A stretch of 64,000 bases of DNA from Paracoccus marinaquae (GTDB lineage Bacteria > Pseudomonadota > Alphaproteobacteria > Rhodobacterales > Rhodobacteraceae): assembly GCF_018860165.1 (NCBI RefSeq), contig NZ_JAHKNG010000007.1, positions 61,842 through 125,841 on the forward strand, written 5' to 3'. Numbering within the stretch: position 1 is the stretch's first letter; each line of letters opens with the position of its first letter. The position numbers and the translations under genes were made by a program. Below, one piece after another: positions 31,293 through 39,354 of this stretch. The notes under the pieces were generated by a model. That model saw only the letters and a program-made list of their open reading frames with translations. It was not told the origin of the DNA and made no database searches.

Positions 31293-33382
31293 TGGAATTC
31301 CGGATCGCCGACACTTTCACTGATAGCCTCGCCCGACTAACTACACAGGAGCAGAAGGCTGCCAAAATGACGGCTTTCGATCTGCAACTGGACCCGACCT
31401 CGAACGGCCTGTCATTCCACAAACTCGACCGTGCGAAGGATACGAACTTCTGGTCGGTGCGGGTGAATTCCGATATCCGTCTGATCGTACATCGCACCGC
31501 AGCCAGTATCCTGCTGGTCTATGTCGACCATCACGACGACGCGTACAAATGGGCCGAGCGCCGCAAGATCGAACGTCACCCGACGACCGGCGCGATGCAA
31601 TTGGTCGAGGTGCGCGAGCGGGTTGAAGAGATTGAAATCTTCAAACCCAAAGAAGTGCCTGTTGCGCCTGCGCCCGCGGTCAAACCGGCAGCCCGGTTGT
31701 TCGACAACCTGCGCAAGTTCGAACTGATGGCTTTTGGCGTGCCCGAGGAATGGGTGAACGATGTCCGCGCGGCCGACGAGGACACCCTATTCGATATTAT
31801 CGAACACCTGCCGCAAGAAGCACAGGAAGCACTGCTCAAACTGGCCGTGGGCGAGAAGCCGCAACCGCCCGAACCTGCGCCTGTCGAAGCCGATCCGTTC
31901 GCTCATCCCGATGCCCAGCGCCGTTTCCGCGTTCTGACAAACGCCGAGGAACTGAAGCAGGCGCTCGACTATCCTTGGGACAAATGGGCTGTATTCCTTC
32001 ATCCGGCCCAAGCAGAACTGGTCGAGCGGTCCTTTACCGGTCCGACCCGCGTGTCAGGATCGGCAGGAACCGGCAAAACAATCGTGGCGCTACATCGCGC
32101 TGTTCATCTGGCACGTGTCAACCCAGGCTCGAACGTTCTGTTGACCACTTTCTCCAAAGCTCTGGCAAATTCCCTGCGGGTCAAGTTGGCAAGTCTGGTG
32201 GGGGGCGAGCCGGGGGTAGCCGACCGGATCACCGTCAAATCGATCTCCGCAGTAGGATATGATCTCTACTCCCAGCTGTTCGGCCAACCCCAGATTGCCG
32301 CACCCGCGTTGATCCGTACGCTGATCACCAAGGCGGCATCAGAGGTAGAAGGGCACCGCTTTTCGAACCATTTCCTGGTTGGTGAGTGGGGGGACGTTGT
32401 TGACGCGTGGCAGCTGCGATCATGGGACGAGTATCGAGACGTGTCCCGCCTGGGTCGCAAAACTAGGATCGGCGGCAAACAGCGCGAAACCCTGTGGGCA
32501 ATCTTTGAACGCGTGAGGGCCGAGCTCGTGGAACGGCGCATTGTCACTTGGTCTGATGTATTCGAAAAACTGACAGAAAGCCTATCGGGAAAGATTGACC
32601 GACCTTATGATTTCGCAGTCATCGACGAGGCTCAGGATCTGGGCGTCGCCGAGGCGCGGTTTTTCGCCGCGATGGCTGCTGGCCGGAGCGACGGGCTTTT
32701 CTTCGCGGGCGATCTCGGCCAGCGAATTTTCCAGCAGCCATTTTCGTGGAAAGCGCTGGGCCTAGATGTCCGCGGCCGTTCCCATACGCTGCGCATCAAC
32801 TATCGCACATCACATCAGATCCGACTTCATGCCGACAGACTGCTTCCGGCGACAGTCTCTGACGTGGATGGAAACACAGAGGGACGGCGTGGCACGGTAT
32901 CGATGTTCAACGGACCTTCGCCGATGGTTGAGGCTTGCAAAGATCCCGAACACGAATGCCACATCGTGGGCAAATGGATCAAGGACCGGCTGCAGGAGGG
33001 GTGCGCACCAAGTGAGGTGGGCGTTTTCGTACGTTCCGATGCTGAACTGAAACGTGCACGGACTGCAGTCAAGGCTGCAGGTGCGCGCGCAGTTGAGTTG
33101 AACGACAAGGTTGAGGTCGAGGATGGTGCTGTCGCCATCAGCACGATGCACTTCGCCAAGGGGCTGGAGTTCCGCTCGGTCGTGGTAATGGCCTGCGACG
33201 ATGACGTCATACCACAATCGGATCGCATTGAATCGGTGGCCGACGATGCTGATCTGGAGGAGGTCTACAATACGGAACGGCATTTGCTCTATGTCGCGTG
33301 CACCCGCGCCCGCGATCATCTTCTGGTAACGGGCATCGCGCCGGTGTCCGAGTTTGTCGATGACTTTCTGAAAGGAACTTGA
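31292..33382 (+). CDS. RelE/ParE-like domain fused to a UvrD-family (SF1) helicase
   Basis: A 696-residue fusion. Residues 1-100 resemble a RelE/ParE toxin fold (FWSVRVNSDIRLIVHR, LLVYVDHHDDAYKWAERR). A linker runs to about 235, then an SF1A helicase: Walker A SGSAGTGKT (255-263), Walker B IDEAQD (445-449), motif IV-like NYRTS (503-507), motif V STMHFAKGLEF and motif VI YVACTRARDHL. Its start overlaps the preceding stop by 1 nt. The fusion has been annotated elsewhere only as a helicase, to my knowledge. In this island it may be an effector that couples DNA unwinding to toxicity (inference). Confidence 0.83.
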   Translation: MEFRIADTFTDSLARLTTQEQKAAKMTAFDLQLDPTSNGLSFHKLDRAKDTNFWSVRVNSDIRLIVHRTAASILLVYVDHHDDAYKWAERRKIERHPTTGAMQLVEVRERVEEIEIFKPKEVPVAPAPAVKPAARLFDNLRKFELMAFGVPEEWVNDVRAADEDTLFDIIEHLPQEAQEALLKLAVGEKPQPPEPAPVEADPFAHPDAQRRFRVLTNAEELKQALDYPWDKWAVFLHPAQAELVERSFTGPTRVSGSAGTGKTIVALHRAVHLARVNPGSNVLLTTFSKALANSLRVKLASLVGGEPGVADRITVKSISAVGYDLYSQLFGQPQIAAPALIRTLITKAASEVEGHRFSNHFLVGEWGDVVDAWQLRSWDEYRDVSRLGRKTRIGGKQRETLWAIFERVRAELVERRIVTWSDVFEKLTESLSGKIDRPYDFAVIDEAQDLGVAEARFFAAMAAGRSDGLFFAGDLGQRIFQQPFSWKALGLDVRGRSHTLRINYRTSHQIRLHADRLLPATVSDVDGNTEGRRGTVSMFNGPSPMVEACKDPEHECHIVGKWIKDRLQEGCAPSEVGVFVRSDAELKRARTAVKAAGARAVELNDKVEVEDGAVAISTMHFAKGLEFRSVVVMACDDDVIPQSDRIESVADDADLEEVYNTERHLLYVACTRARDHLLVTGIAPVSEFVDDFLKGT

Positions 33383-33916
33383 TCAGACTTTTTGGATGGC
33401 TGGTCGCAACGCACCGACTGGCGCACAAGGAACGATCCTCTTCGGCGGTTTCACGGCGGCCTCCCCCTTGGCATGGTTCCTCCGCGGCCCTGGACGTATA
33501 CGGGGGGGCGCAGCGCGGCATTTTTCTAGCGACTGACACTTTCACCGGGGAATCCACTTGGAATCCACCTCAGTGATTGCCAAAAATTAAGTCACGCGAT
33601 TACAGATACTTACACTGGATCATTCGCGCTCAGGGTGGATTCTTGACAAAAACAGTAAAATCCACCCGACGGAAGCCAGGGAAGCCACCCTGACCAGAAG
33701 CCAGCCACCGGAAGCCACCCGCTGGGAAGGCCTTGAATCGACGCAAGATTTTCTGTTGACAGACCTGCCCCCCTTGACTCATACCTTGATCATCGAAGCA
33801 GTTCGCCCGGAGAAACCCTCGCGGGCGATTTTGATTTCCCCAACATCGCCGACCCCGATCTGATCGCTGGCCATTCGCCCGCGCGCATCGGCGTGTCCGC
33901 ATGTCAGAGAGCCCCC
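33383..33916 (+). other. Intergenic region with GAAGCCA iterons upstream of the late genes
   Basis: No gene in 533 bp. GAAGCCA occurs four times (33672, 33681, 33697, 33711), twice extending to GAAGCCACCC, so the GCCACCC heptamer of the 19.7-20.15 kb array recurs at 33684 and 33714. Related TCCACC/GGTGGA words lie at 33551-33668. A TTGACA at 33756-33761 could be a -35, with only a weak -10 near 33780. Likely a regulatory region for the methyltransferase and packaging genes. Confidence 0.5.
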
Positions 33917-35176
33917 ATGGACCTCGTTTTTGCGCCAAGCCAGATCGAAACCTGGTCGCTTGACCGGCTGCGCCCCTATGCCCGCAATGCCAAGATCCAC
34001 GGCACCGATCAGGTGGCGAAGATCGCTGCCAGCATGGCTAAGTTCGGCTGGACTGTGCCTTGCATGGTCGCCGACGATGGTGAGCTGATCGCGGGCCACG
34101 GCCGGGTGCTGGCCGCCACCATGCTGGGGCTGAAAGATGTGCCGGTAATTCGGCTTGGCCACCTGGATGAAGCCGAGCGCCGAGCCTACCGCATCGCCGA
34201 CAACAAACTGACCGAGCTGGGCGAATGGGACGAGGCAATGCTGCGCGATGAAATCGCCGGGTTACTGGCTGAGGATTTCGACCTGTCACTGCTGGGGATC
34301 ACCGACGAGGATCTGGACGCGCTGCTGCAGGATCCGGATCAACCTGAAGGTGGTGCTGTCGAGGGTGAGGATGACATTCCCGAACCGCCGGTCACGCCGG
34401 TTTCGGTTGCGGGCGATCTCTGGCAGCTCGGACCACACCGGCTGATCTGCGGCGACAGCACATCCGCCGATGTGGTCGGCCGACTTCTTGGCGATGTGAA
34501 GCCGCTGCTTATGGTCACCGATCCACCCTATGGCGTGGAATATGATCCGTCTTGGCGCAACCAGGCGGGTGCGGCCAAGACCAAACGCACCGGAAAGGTC
34601 CTGAATGATGACCGTGCCGACTGGCGCGAAGTTTGGGCGCTCTTTCCGGGCGACGTGGCCTATGTCTGGCATGGTGCGCTACATGCGGCGACGGTAGCCG
34701 ACAGCTTGATGGCGGCTGGCTTCGCAGTCCGGTCACAGATCATCTGGGCCAAGGACCGCCTCGTTCTCAGCCGGGGCGACTATCACTGGCAACATGAACC
34801 CTGCTGGTATGCGGTCAAGAAGACCGGCAAAGGCCACTGGGCGGGCGACCGCAAACAGACCACCCTCTGGCACATATCCGGCAAGGATCAGGATGCGGCC
34901 ACCGTCCACGGCACCCAGAAGCCGGTCGAGTGCATGCGCCGCCCGATCCTTAACAATTCGAGCCCGGGTCAGGCCGTGTTTGAACCGTTCATGGGATCCG
35001 GCACCACGCTGATCGCGGCCGAAACGACCGGGCGCGTGTGCTTCGGGATCGAGTTGAACCCGGCCTACATCGATGTCGCCATCGAGCGCTGGCAGCAATT
35101 CACCGGTGCCAATGCCGTGCTGGCCGACACGGGTGAGACCTTCGCCGACTTGAAGGCAAAGAGGCTGGCAGCATGA
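33917..35176 (+). CDS. ParB-like nuclease domain plus N6-adenine/N4-cytosine DNA methyltransferase
   Basis: A 419-residue phage modification enzyme. The N-terminal ParB/Srx-like domain (RLRPYARNAKIHGTDQVAKIA, GELIAGHGRVLAA, about residues 10-110) is fused to a beta-class methyltransferase with motif IV TDPPYGVEY (Asp202) and motif I FEPFMGSGTT (356-365), plus HGTQKPVECM. The ATG at 33917 is preferred over an upstream in-frame start because of AGAGAG spacing. Such fusions are common in alphaproteobacterial prophages just before the terminase, and probably methylate phage DNA. Confidence 0.9.
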   Translation: MDLVFAPSQIETWSLDRLRPYARNAKIHGTDQVAKIAASMAKFGWTVPCMVADDGELIAGHGRVLAATMLGLKDVPVIRLGHLDEAERRAYRIADNKLTELGEWDEAMLRDEIAGLLAEDFDLSLLGITDEDLDALLQDPDQPEGGAVEGEDDIPEPPVTPVSVAGDLWQLGPHRLICGDSTSADVVGRLLGDVKPLLMVTDPPYGVEYDPSWRNQAGAAKTKRTGKVLNDDRADWREVWALFPGDVAYVWHGALHAATVADSLMAAGFAVRSQIIWAKDRLVLSRGDYHWQHEPCWYAVKKTGKGHWAGDRKQTTLWHISGKDQDAATVHGTQKPVECMRRPILNNSSPGQAVFEPFMGSGTTLIAAETTGRVCFGIELNPAYIDVAIERWQQFTGANAVLADTGETFADLKAKRLAA

Positions 35177-35229
35177 ATGTACCTACCGTGCCGCAACGGA
35201 TCGAGTATTGGCCGCTGAAGTTCGGACGG

Positions 35230-35769
35230 TCAGGAGGCGTTCAAACGATGTACCGTGCCGCGTCCGTCGACCTTTTCAGAGGTGATCGGCAGGCCCAGCT
35301 TCTTCTTCAGCGCCCCCGAGATCAAGCCCCTCGCGCTATGAGCTTGCCAACCGGTTACCGCGACAATCTCGGCGATAGTAGCGCCTTCGTGACGTTGCAG
35401 AAGGGTGATGATCTGCGCCTGTTTGGTCCCGGCGCGCGGTGTCGGCGGTTTGGACGCAGGCGGTTGTGCAGCGTGGGTGCGGATCGCAGCCATGGTCTTG
35501 ACCACGACGGGCTCAACCCCGATGGCCAGCAGGCCCGCGTCGGTGGCGACCAGCGTAGTGCCGTGGCCATCGCCGGTCTCGCGCCAGAACGGCTCGCCAT
35601 TGCGCAGGTCGGCGTCGACCTCCTCGAGCCAGCCGCGTCCGATCATCATGGTGATGACCTTTTTCGCAGCGGCACCATGCAACCCCTTCGGCAGCGGCAT
35701 TGCGAGATTGTCTGCGCGCTGGGCAGCAGTCCTGAGAATGATGGTTTGCGTGTCGGTAAGTTTGGGCAT
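35230..35769 (-). CDS. DUF3489 domain protein
   Basis: A 179-residue protein. The N-terminus is LTDTQTIILRTAAQRADNLAM, then a first winged helix (AAAKKVITMMIGRGWLEEV), a Pro-rich linker and a second winged helix with TKQAQIITLLQRHEGATIAEIVAVTGW and GRGTVHRL, the DUF3489 pattern. The start at 35769 has GGAG at good spacing; the longer upstream frame lacks support. Transcribed opposite to the surrounding late genes together with two small genes. Probably a DNA-binding regulator or accessory; function not established. Confidence 0.8.
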   Translation of the reverse strand: MPKLTDTQTIILRTAAQRADNLAMPLPKGLHGAAAKKVITMMIGRGWLEEVDADLRNGEPFWRETGDGHGTTLVATDAGLLAIGVEPVVVKTMAAIRTHAAQPPASKPPTPRAGTKQAQIITLLQRHEGATIAEIVAVTGWQAHSARGLISGALKKKLGLPITSEKVDGRGTVHRLNAS

Positions 35770-35866
35770 TGTGTCTCCGGTCCTGATCGGGTGGCGCGGG
35801 ATTGCGCGGCCTTCCACCGGGGCAAGCCCGCCGCATTGGCGGGCCGCGTCATAGCGCTTATTCCGT

Positions 35867-36136
35867 TTATTCGGCGTGCTCACCCTCGCCAAAGGCGCTG
35901 TCCGTGATGCGCTTGAGCAGGCCCGCATAGTGCTCAAGGGTGCCGACATTGCCCCAGTTGACCTCGTCGGGATTGCAGTTGAAATGATCGTCACTCAGCG
36001 CCTGCAGACGGGCGAGCATCTCGTCGATCTCGACCTTCTTGCCGATGAAGGCGTTCAGGGCGGCTTCGCGGTTGCGCCGGGCCTTTTCGGCGCGCAGCTG
36101 GTGGCGCGGTGTGGTGATCGGGTTGAGGCGTGTCAT
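35867..36136 (-). CDS. Small hypothetical phage protein
   Basis: An 89-residue helical protein: HQLRAEKARRNREAALNAFIGKKVEIDEMLARLQAL, then DEVNWGNVGTLEHYAGLLKRITDSAFGEGE. Two long helices with a possible coiled coil in the first. The ATG at 36136 has a GGAG upstream. Genes of this look accompany DUF3489 genes in Rhodobacteraceae phages (recollection). No function assigned. Confidence 0.65.
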   Translation of the reverse strand: MTRLNPITTPRHQLRAEKARRNREAALNAFIGKKVEIDEMLARLQALSDDHFNCNPDEVNWGNVGTLEHYAGLLKRITDSAFGEGEHAE

Positions 36137-36252
36137 GGCGTGGCTCCGTTGGGTGAGTTGCATCGTTTTCATGTCATCACAATCGCTCTGTCGCGCCGAT
36201 CATCGTAGGTAATTCCAAGCAATATCAGTGCTTTCTGATTACACTGGGGGCT

Positions 36253-36471
36253 TCAAATCAACTGCAGGTCGGCCAGCACGGCGCTGGCAGCAGCCAGCTG
36301 CGTGGTCGGCAATTCAATCTTGATGTGCGAGATCACATCGGAGGTTTCGGCGGCGATCCCGTCCTCACGCAGCGCGGCCTCGATGGCCTCGGCGACGGCG
36401 TCGGGGCGCGAGCGGTCGAACTGGTGGGGTAGAGCGTCGTGATCGATGCGGATTGTGGTGATGGCGGTCAT
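36253..36471 (-). CDS. Small hypothetical phage protein
   Basis: A 72-residue protein: ITTIRIDHDALPHQFDRSRPDAVAEAIEAALREDG, then AETSDVISHIKIELPTTQ. A short beta-strand/helix arrangement typical of small DNA-mimic or regulatory phage proteins, but no family is recognised. First gene of the minus-strand trio; GGAG lies upstream of the chosen ATG. The 125 bp between it and the terminase gene must hold divergent promoters. Confidence 0.6.
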   Translation of the reverse strand: MTAITTIRIDHDALPHQFDRSRPDAVAEAIEAALREDGIAAETSDVISHIKIELPTTQLAAASAVLADLQLI

Positions 36472-36595
36472 GGTCTGGTCTCCGATCCGGGGGTGATTTC
36501 CTGATCCGAGAGTCGCTCGACGAGTGAGTGCAATCAACTGAATAAGATCACTATTTTCGTTTAATCCCAATATCTTGAGGTCACGTCCCATCGCC

Positions 36596-37135
36596 ATGGA
36601 AGGTATGTCCGAACGCGAGTATTCCGCCCATTCAGGCCTGTCGCGCGGGGCAATCCAGAAGGCGCGCAAGGCCGGTCGGCTGGTGGTTTATAGCGATGGC
36701 TCGATCAACGCCGCCGCGTCGGACGTGCGCCGGGCCGACATGACCAACCCTGACCAGCAGCGGCGCAGCACCGGCGGCGATGCCAGCTTCTCGGGCCCCG
36801 CGGATAGCGCGTCCTACCTGAAAGCCCGCACCGCGCTGACGGTCTACCAGGCGCAGGAACGCCAGCTGGCGATCCAGAAGAAGAAAGGCACACTTGTGGA
36901 CCGGGCGCGCGCGGAAACGCTGGTGTTTAGGCTCGCGCGGCAAGAGCGGGACGTCTGGGTCACATGGCCCAGCAGGGTCGCAGCGCTTATGGCGGCCGAG
37001 GTCGCAGCAGAGGTGGAAAAACAATCGGCCCAGCCAGTGACAATCGAGGCCGCGATCCTGCAGAGGGTGCTGGAAACCCATGTCAGAGCGCAACTCGACG
37101 CCCTCGCCGATCTCCGGGTCAGCATCGGACAGTGA
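36596..37135 (+). CDS. Terminase small subunit (Nu1-like)
   Basis: A 179-residue protein with an N-terminal winged helix-like segment (SEREYSAHSGLSRGAIQKARKAGRLV), a linker, and a helical C-terminal part (LAIQKKKGTLVDRARAETLVFRLARQERDVWVTWPSRV) as in Nu1-type small terminases. It recognises the packaging site and loads the large subunit. The start is uncertain (ATG at 36596 or 36605; a TTG further up is possible). Its end overlaps the large subunit gene by about 55 nt. Confidence 0.8.
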   Translation: MEGMSEREYSAHSGLSRGAIQKARKAGRLVVYSDGSINAAASDVRRADMTNPDQQRRSTGGDASFSGPADSASYLKARTALTVYQAQERQLAIQKKKGTLVDRARAETLVFRLARQERDVWVTWPSRVAALMAAEVAAEVEKQSAQPVTIEAAILQRVLETHVRAQLDALADLRVSIGQ

Positions 37136-39134
37136 CGGCACGGCAAGCAACGACCTGACGGCAGACCTTGATCTCGCCTTTGAAGGGGCCGAGGATATGC
37201 TGCGGGCCTGGCGTCGCGGGATGCGGCCTGATCCGGACCTCACCGTGTCGGAATGGGCGGATCAGCACCGCAAACTGTCCTCGCGGGCCTCGGCCGAGCC
37301 GGGGCAATACCGCACCACGCGCACGCCTTACTTGCGCGAGATAATGGATGCGCTGTCGCCGCGGCACCCGGCGCAGCGCGTCAGCTTCATGAAGGCAGCA
37401 CAGGTTGGCGCGACGGAGGCTGGCAACAACTGGATCGGGTTTGTGATCCACCATGCGCCAGGGCCGATGCTGGCGGTGCTGCCGACGGTGGAGATGGCGA
37501 AACGCACCTCACGCGGGCGGATCGACCCTTTGATCGCCGAAAGCCCGGCCCTACGCGAACGGGTCAACCCGGCCCGGTCGCGCGACGCGGGCAACTCAAT
37601 GCTGTCAAAGGAATTCCCCGGCGGCATCCTGGTGCTGACAGGCGCGAACTCGGCCACCGGCCTGCGGTCGATGCCTGCGCGGTATATCTTCCTCGACGAG
37701 GTCGACGCCTATCCGGCCTCGGCCGACGAGGAAGGCGATCCCGTCACACTGGCCGAGGCGCGGACCACCACCTTCTCGCACCGGCGCAAGGTGTTCATGG
37801 TCTCGACCCCGACGATCAGGGGTCTGAGCCGGATCGAGCGCGAGTTTGATGCATCGGACCAGCGCCGCTATTTCGTGCCCTGCCCACATTGCGGCCACAT
37901 GCAATGGCTGCAGTTTGAACGGCTGCGCTGGGACAAGGGCCGTCCTGACACCGCAGTCTATCATTGCGAGGGCTGCGAACGCGCCATCGCCGAGCATCAC
38001 AAGACGCAGATGTTGGAGCGCGGTGAGTGGCGGGCGACGGCCGTTTCCGCCGATCCGCATTCCATCGGCTTCCACCTCTCGGCGCTCTATTCGCCGCTGG
38101 GCTGGAAAAGCTGGCAGCAGATCGCGCGGGACTGGCTGGCGGCGCAAGGCTCGGAAGAGATGCTGCGCGCCGCGCGCAACACCCTGCTGGGCGAGACATG
38201 GGTTGAGTCTGGCGATGCGCCGGAATGGCAGCGGCTGGCAGAACGGCGCGAGGCTTACGCAGGCGCGCACATCCCGGCTGGAGGTCTGTTCCTCACCGCG
38301 GGCGTCGATGTGCAGAAGGACCGGATCGAGGTCGACGTCTGGGCCTGGGGGCGTGGGCTGGAAAGCTGGCTGGTCGACCACATCGTCATTGCCGGTGGCC
38401 CCGACGATCCGTCCTGCTGGGACAAGCTGACCGCCCTGCTGGGTCGGACGTGGGTCTGCGCGAACGGCGCTGTAATGGTGATCGGCAAGCTGGCTATCGA
38501 CACCGGCTATGAGGCCCCGGCAGTCTACACTTGGGCGCGGGCGCAGGGGTTCGATCAGGTCGCACCCGTCAAGGGCCTCGAGGGCTTCAACCGCGCGACG
38601 CCGGTGTCGGGCCCGACCTTCGTCGACGCCACCATCGGCGGCAAACGTCTGCGCCGGGGCGCGCGGCTGTGGTCCGTCGCCACAGCGACCTTCAAGACCG
38701 AAACCTACCGCTTCCTGCGGCTGGAGCGGCCGAGCGACGAGGACCGGGCGCTGGGCATTCTGGACGCGCCGGGCACAGTCCATCTGCCAGACTGGATCGA
38801 CACCGAATGGCTAAAGCAGCTGGTGGCCGAACAGCTGGTCACCGTTCGCAACAAGCGCGGCTATGCCCACCCCGAATGGCAGAAGATGCGGGAACGCAAC
38901 GAAGCGCTGGACTGTCGGGTCTATGCGCGGGCGGCGGCTTGGATCATGGGCGCGGATCGCTGGGACGAGGCGACATGGCGACGGCTTGAAGAACAGGCCG
39001 GGGTGGAAACCCGCCCGGCACCTCAGCAGGCGGCAGAGACCGAACAGGCCGCGCCCGCCCCGCCCAAGGCGGGAACACCAACGACGCCACGGCGCAAACG
39101 CCGGGCCTACACACCGAACTTCATGAGGGACTGA
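37080..39134 (+). CDS. Terminase large subunit, GpA family
   Basis: A 684-residue DNA-packaging motor of the lambda GpA family. WADQHRKL and MKAAQVGATEAGNNWIG contain the deviant Walker A region, ARYIFLDEVDAYP is Walker B and VMVSTPTI-like follows. A zinc-finger-like CPHCGHMQWL/CEGCER sits in the middle, and the C-terminal nuclease domain has GVDVQKDRIEVDVWAWG and an acidic cluster. The Arg-rich C-terminus (PRRKRRAY) probably contacts the portal. The order small subunit, large subunit, gpW, portal is lambda-like. Confidence 0.93.
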   Translation: MSERNSTPSPISGSASDSDGTASNDLTADLDLAFEGAEDMLRAWRRGMRPDPDLTVSEWADQHRKLSSRASAEPGQYRTTRTPYLREIMDALSPRHPAQRVSFMKAAQVGATEAGNNWIGFVIHHAPGPMLAVLPTVEMAKRTSRGRIDPLIAESPALRERVNPARSRDAGNSMLSKEFPGGILVLTGANSATGLRSMPARYIFLDEVDAYPASADEEGDPVTLAEARTTTFSHRRKVFMVSTPTIRGLSRIEREFDASDQRRYFVPCPHCGHMQWLQFERLRWDKGRPDTAVYHCEGCERAIAEHHKTQMLERGEWRATAVSADPHSIGFHLSALYSPLGWKSWQQIARDWLAAQGSEEMLRAARNTLLGETWVESGDAPEWQRLAERREAYAGAHIPAGGLFLTAGVDVQKDRIEVDVWAWGRGLESWLVDHIVIAGGPDDPSCWDKLTALLGRTWVCANGAVMVIGKLAIDTGYEAPAVYTWARAQGFDQVAPVKGLEGFNRATPVSGPTFVDATIGGKRLRRGARLWSVATATFKTETYRFLRLERPSDEDRALGILDAPGTVHLPDWIDTEWLKQLVAEQLVTVRNKRGYAHPEWQKMRERNEALDCRVYARAAAWIMGADRWDEATWRRLEEQAGVETRPAPQQAAETEQAAPAPPKAGTPTTPRRKRRAYTPNFMRD

Positions 39135-39135
39135 G

Positions 39136-39351
39136 ATGGATCTGGAACGGATGCGCGCGCTGTTGGCCGCGTTGCAGGAGGCCCGCTACGCGGGCGTCCG
39201 CTCGGTCAGCTACGACGGCAAGACCATCACCTATGGCTCAGATGCGGAGCTGGCCACCGCGATCAGTGATCTGGAAACGCGGATCGTTACCGCCACCTCC
39301 GGCACTCCGCGTCGCAGACGCTGGGGTACCGTGGCCTCGAAAGGCCTCTGA
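39136..39351 (+). CDS. gpW-family head-tail joining protein
   Basis: A 71-residue protein: MDLERMRALLAALQEARYAGVRSV, SYDGKTITYGSDAELATAISDLETRIV. Length, a beta hairpin flanked by helices and position before the portal gene are those of lambda gpW, which stabilises packaged DNA and attaches tails. It begins 1 nt after the terminase stop. Confidence 0.85.
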   Translation: MDLERMRALLAALQEARYAGVRSVSYDGKTITYGSDAELATAISDLETRIVTATSGTPRRRRWGTVASKGL

Positions 39352-39354
39352 TCC

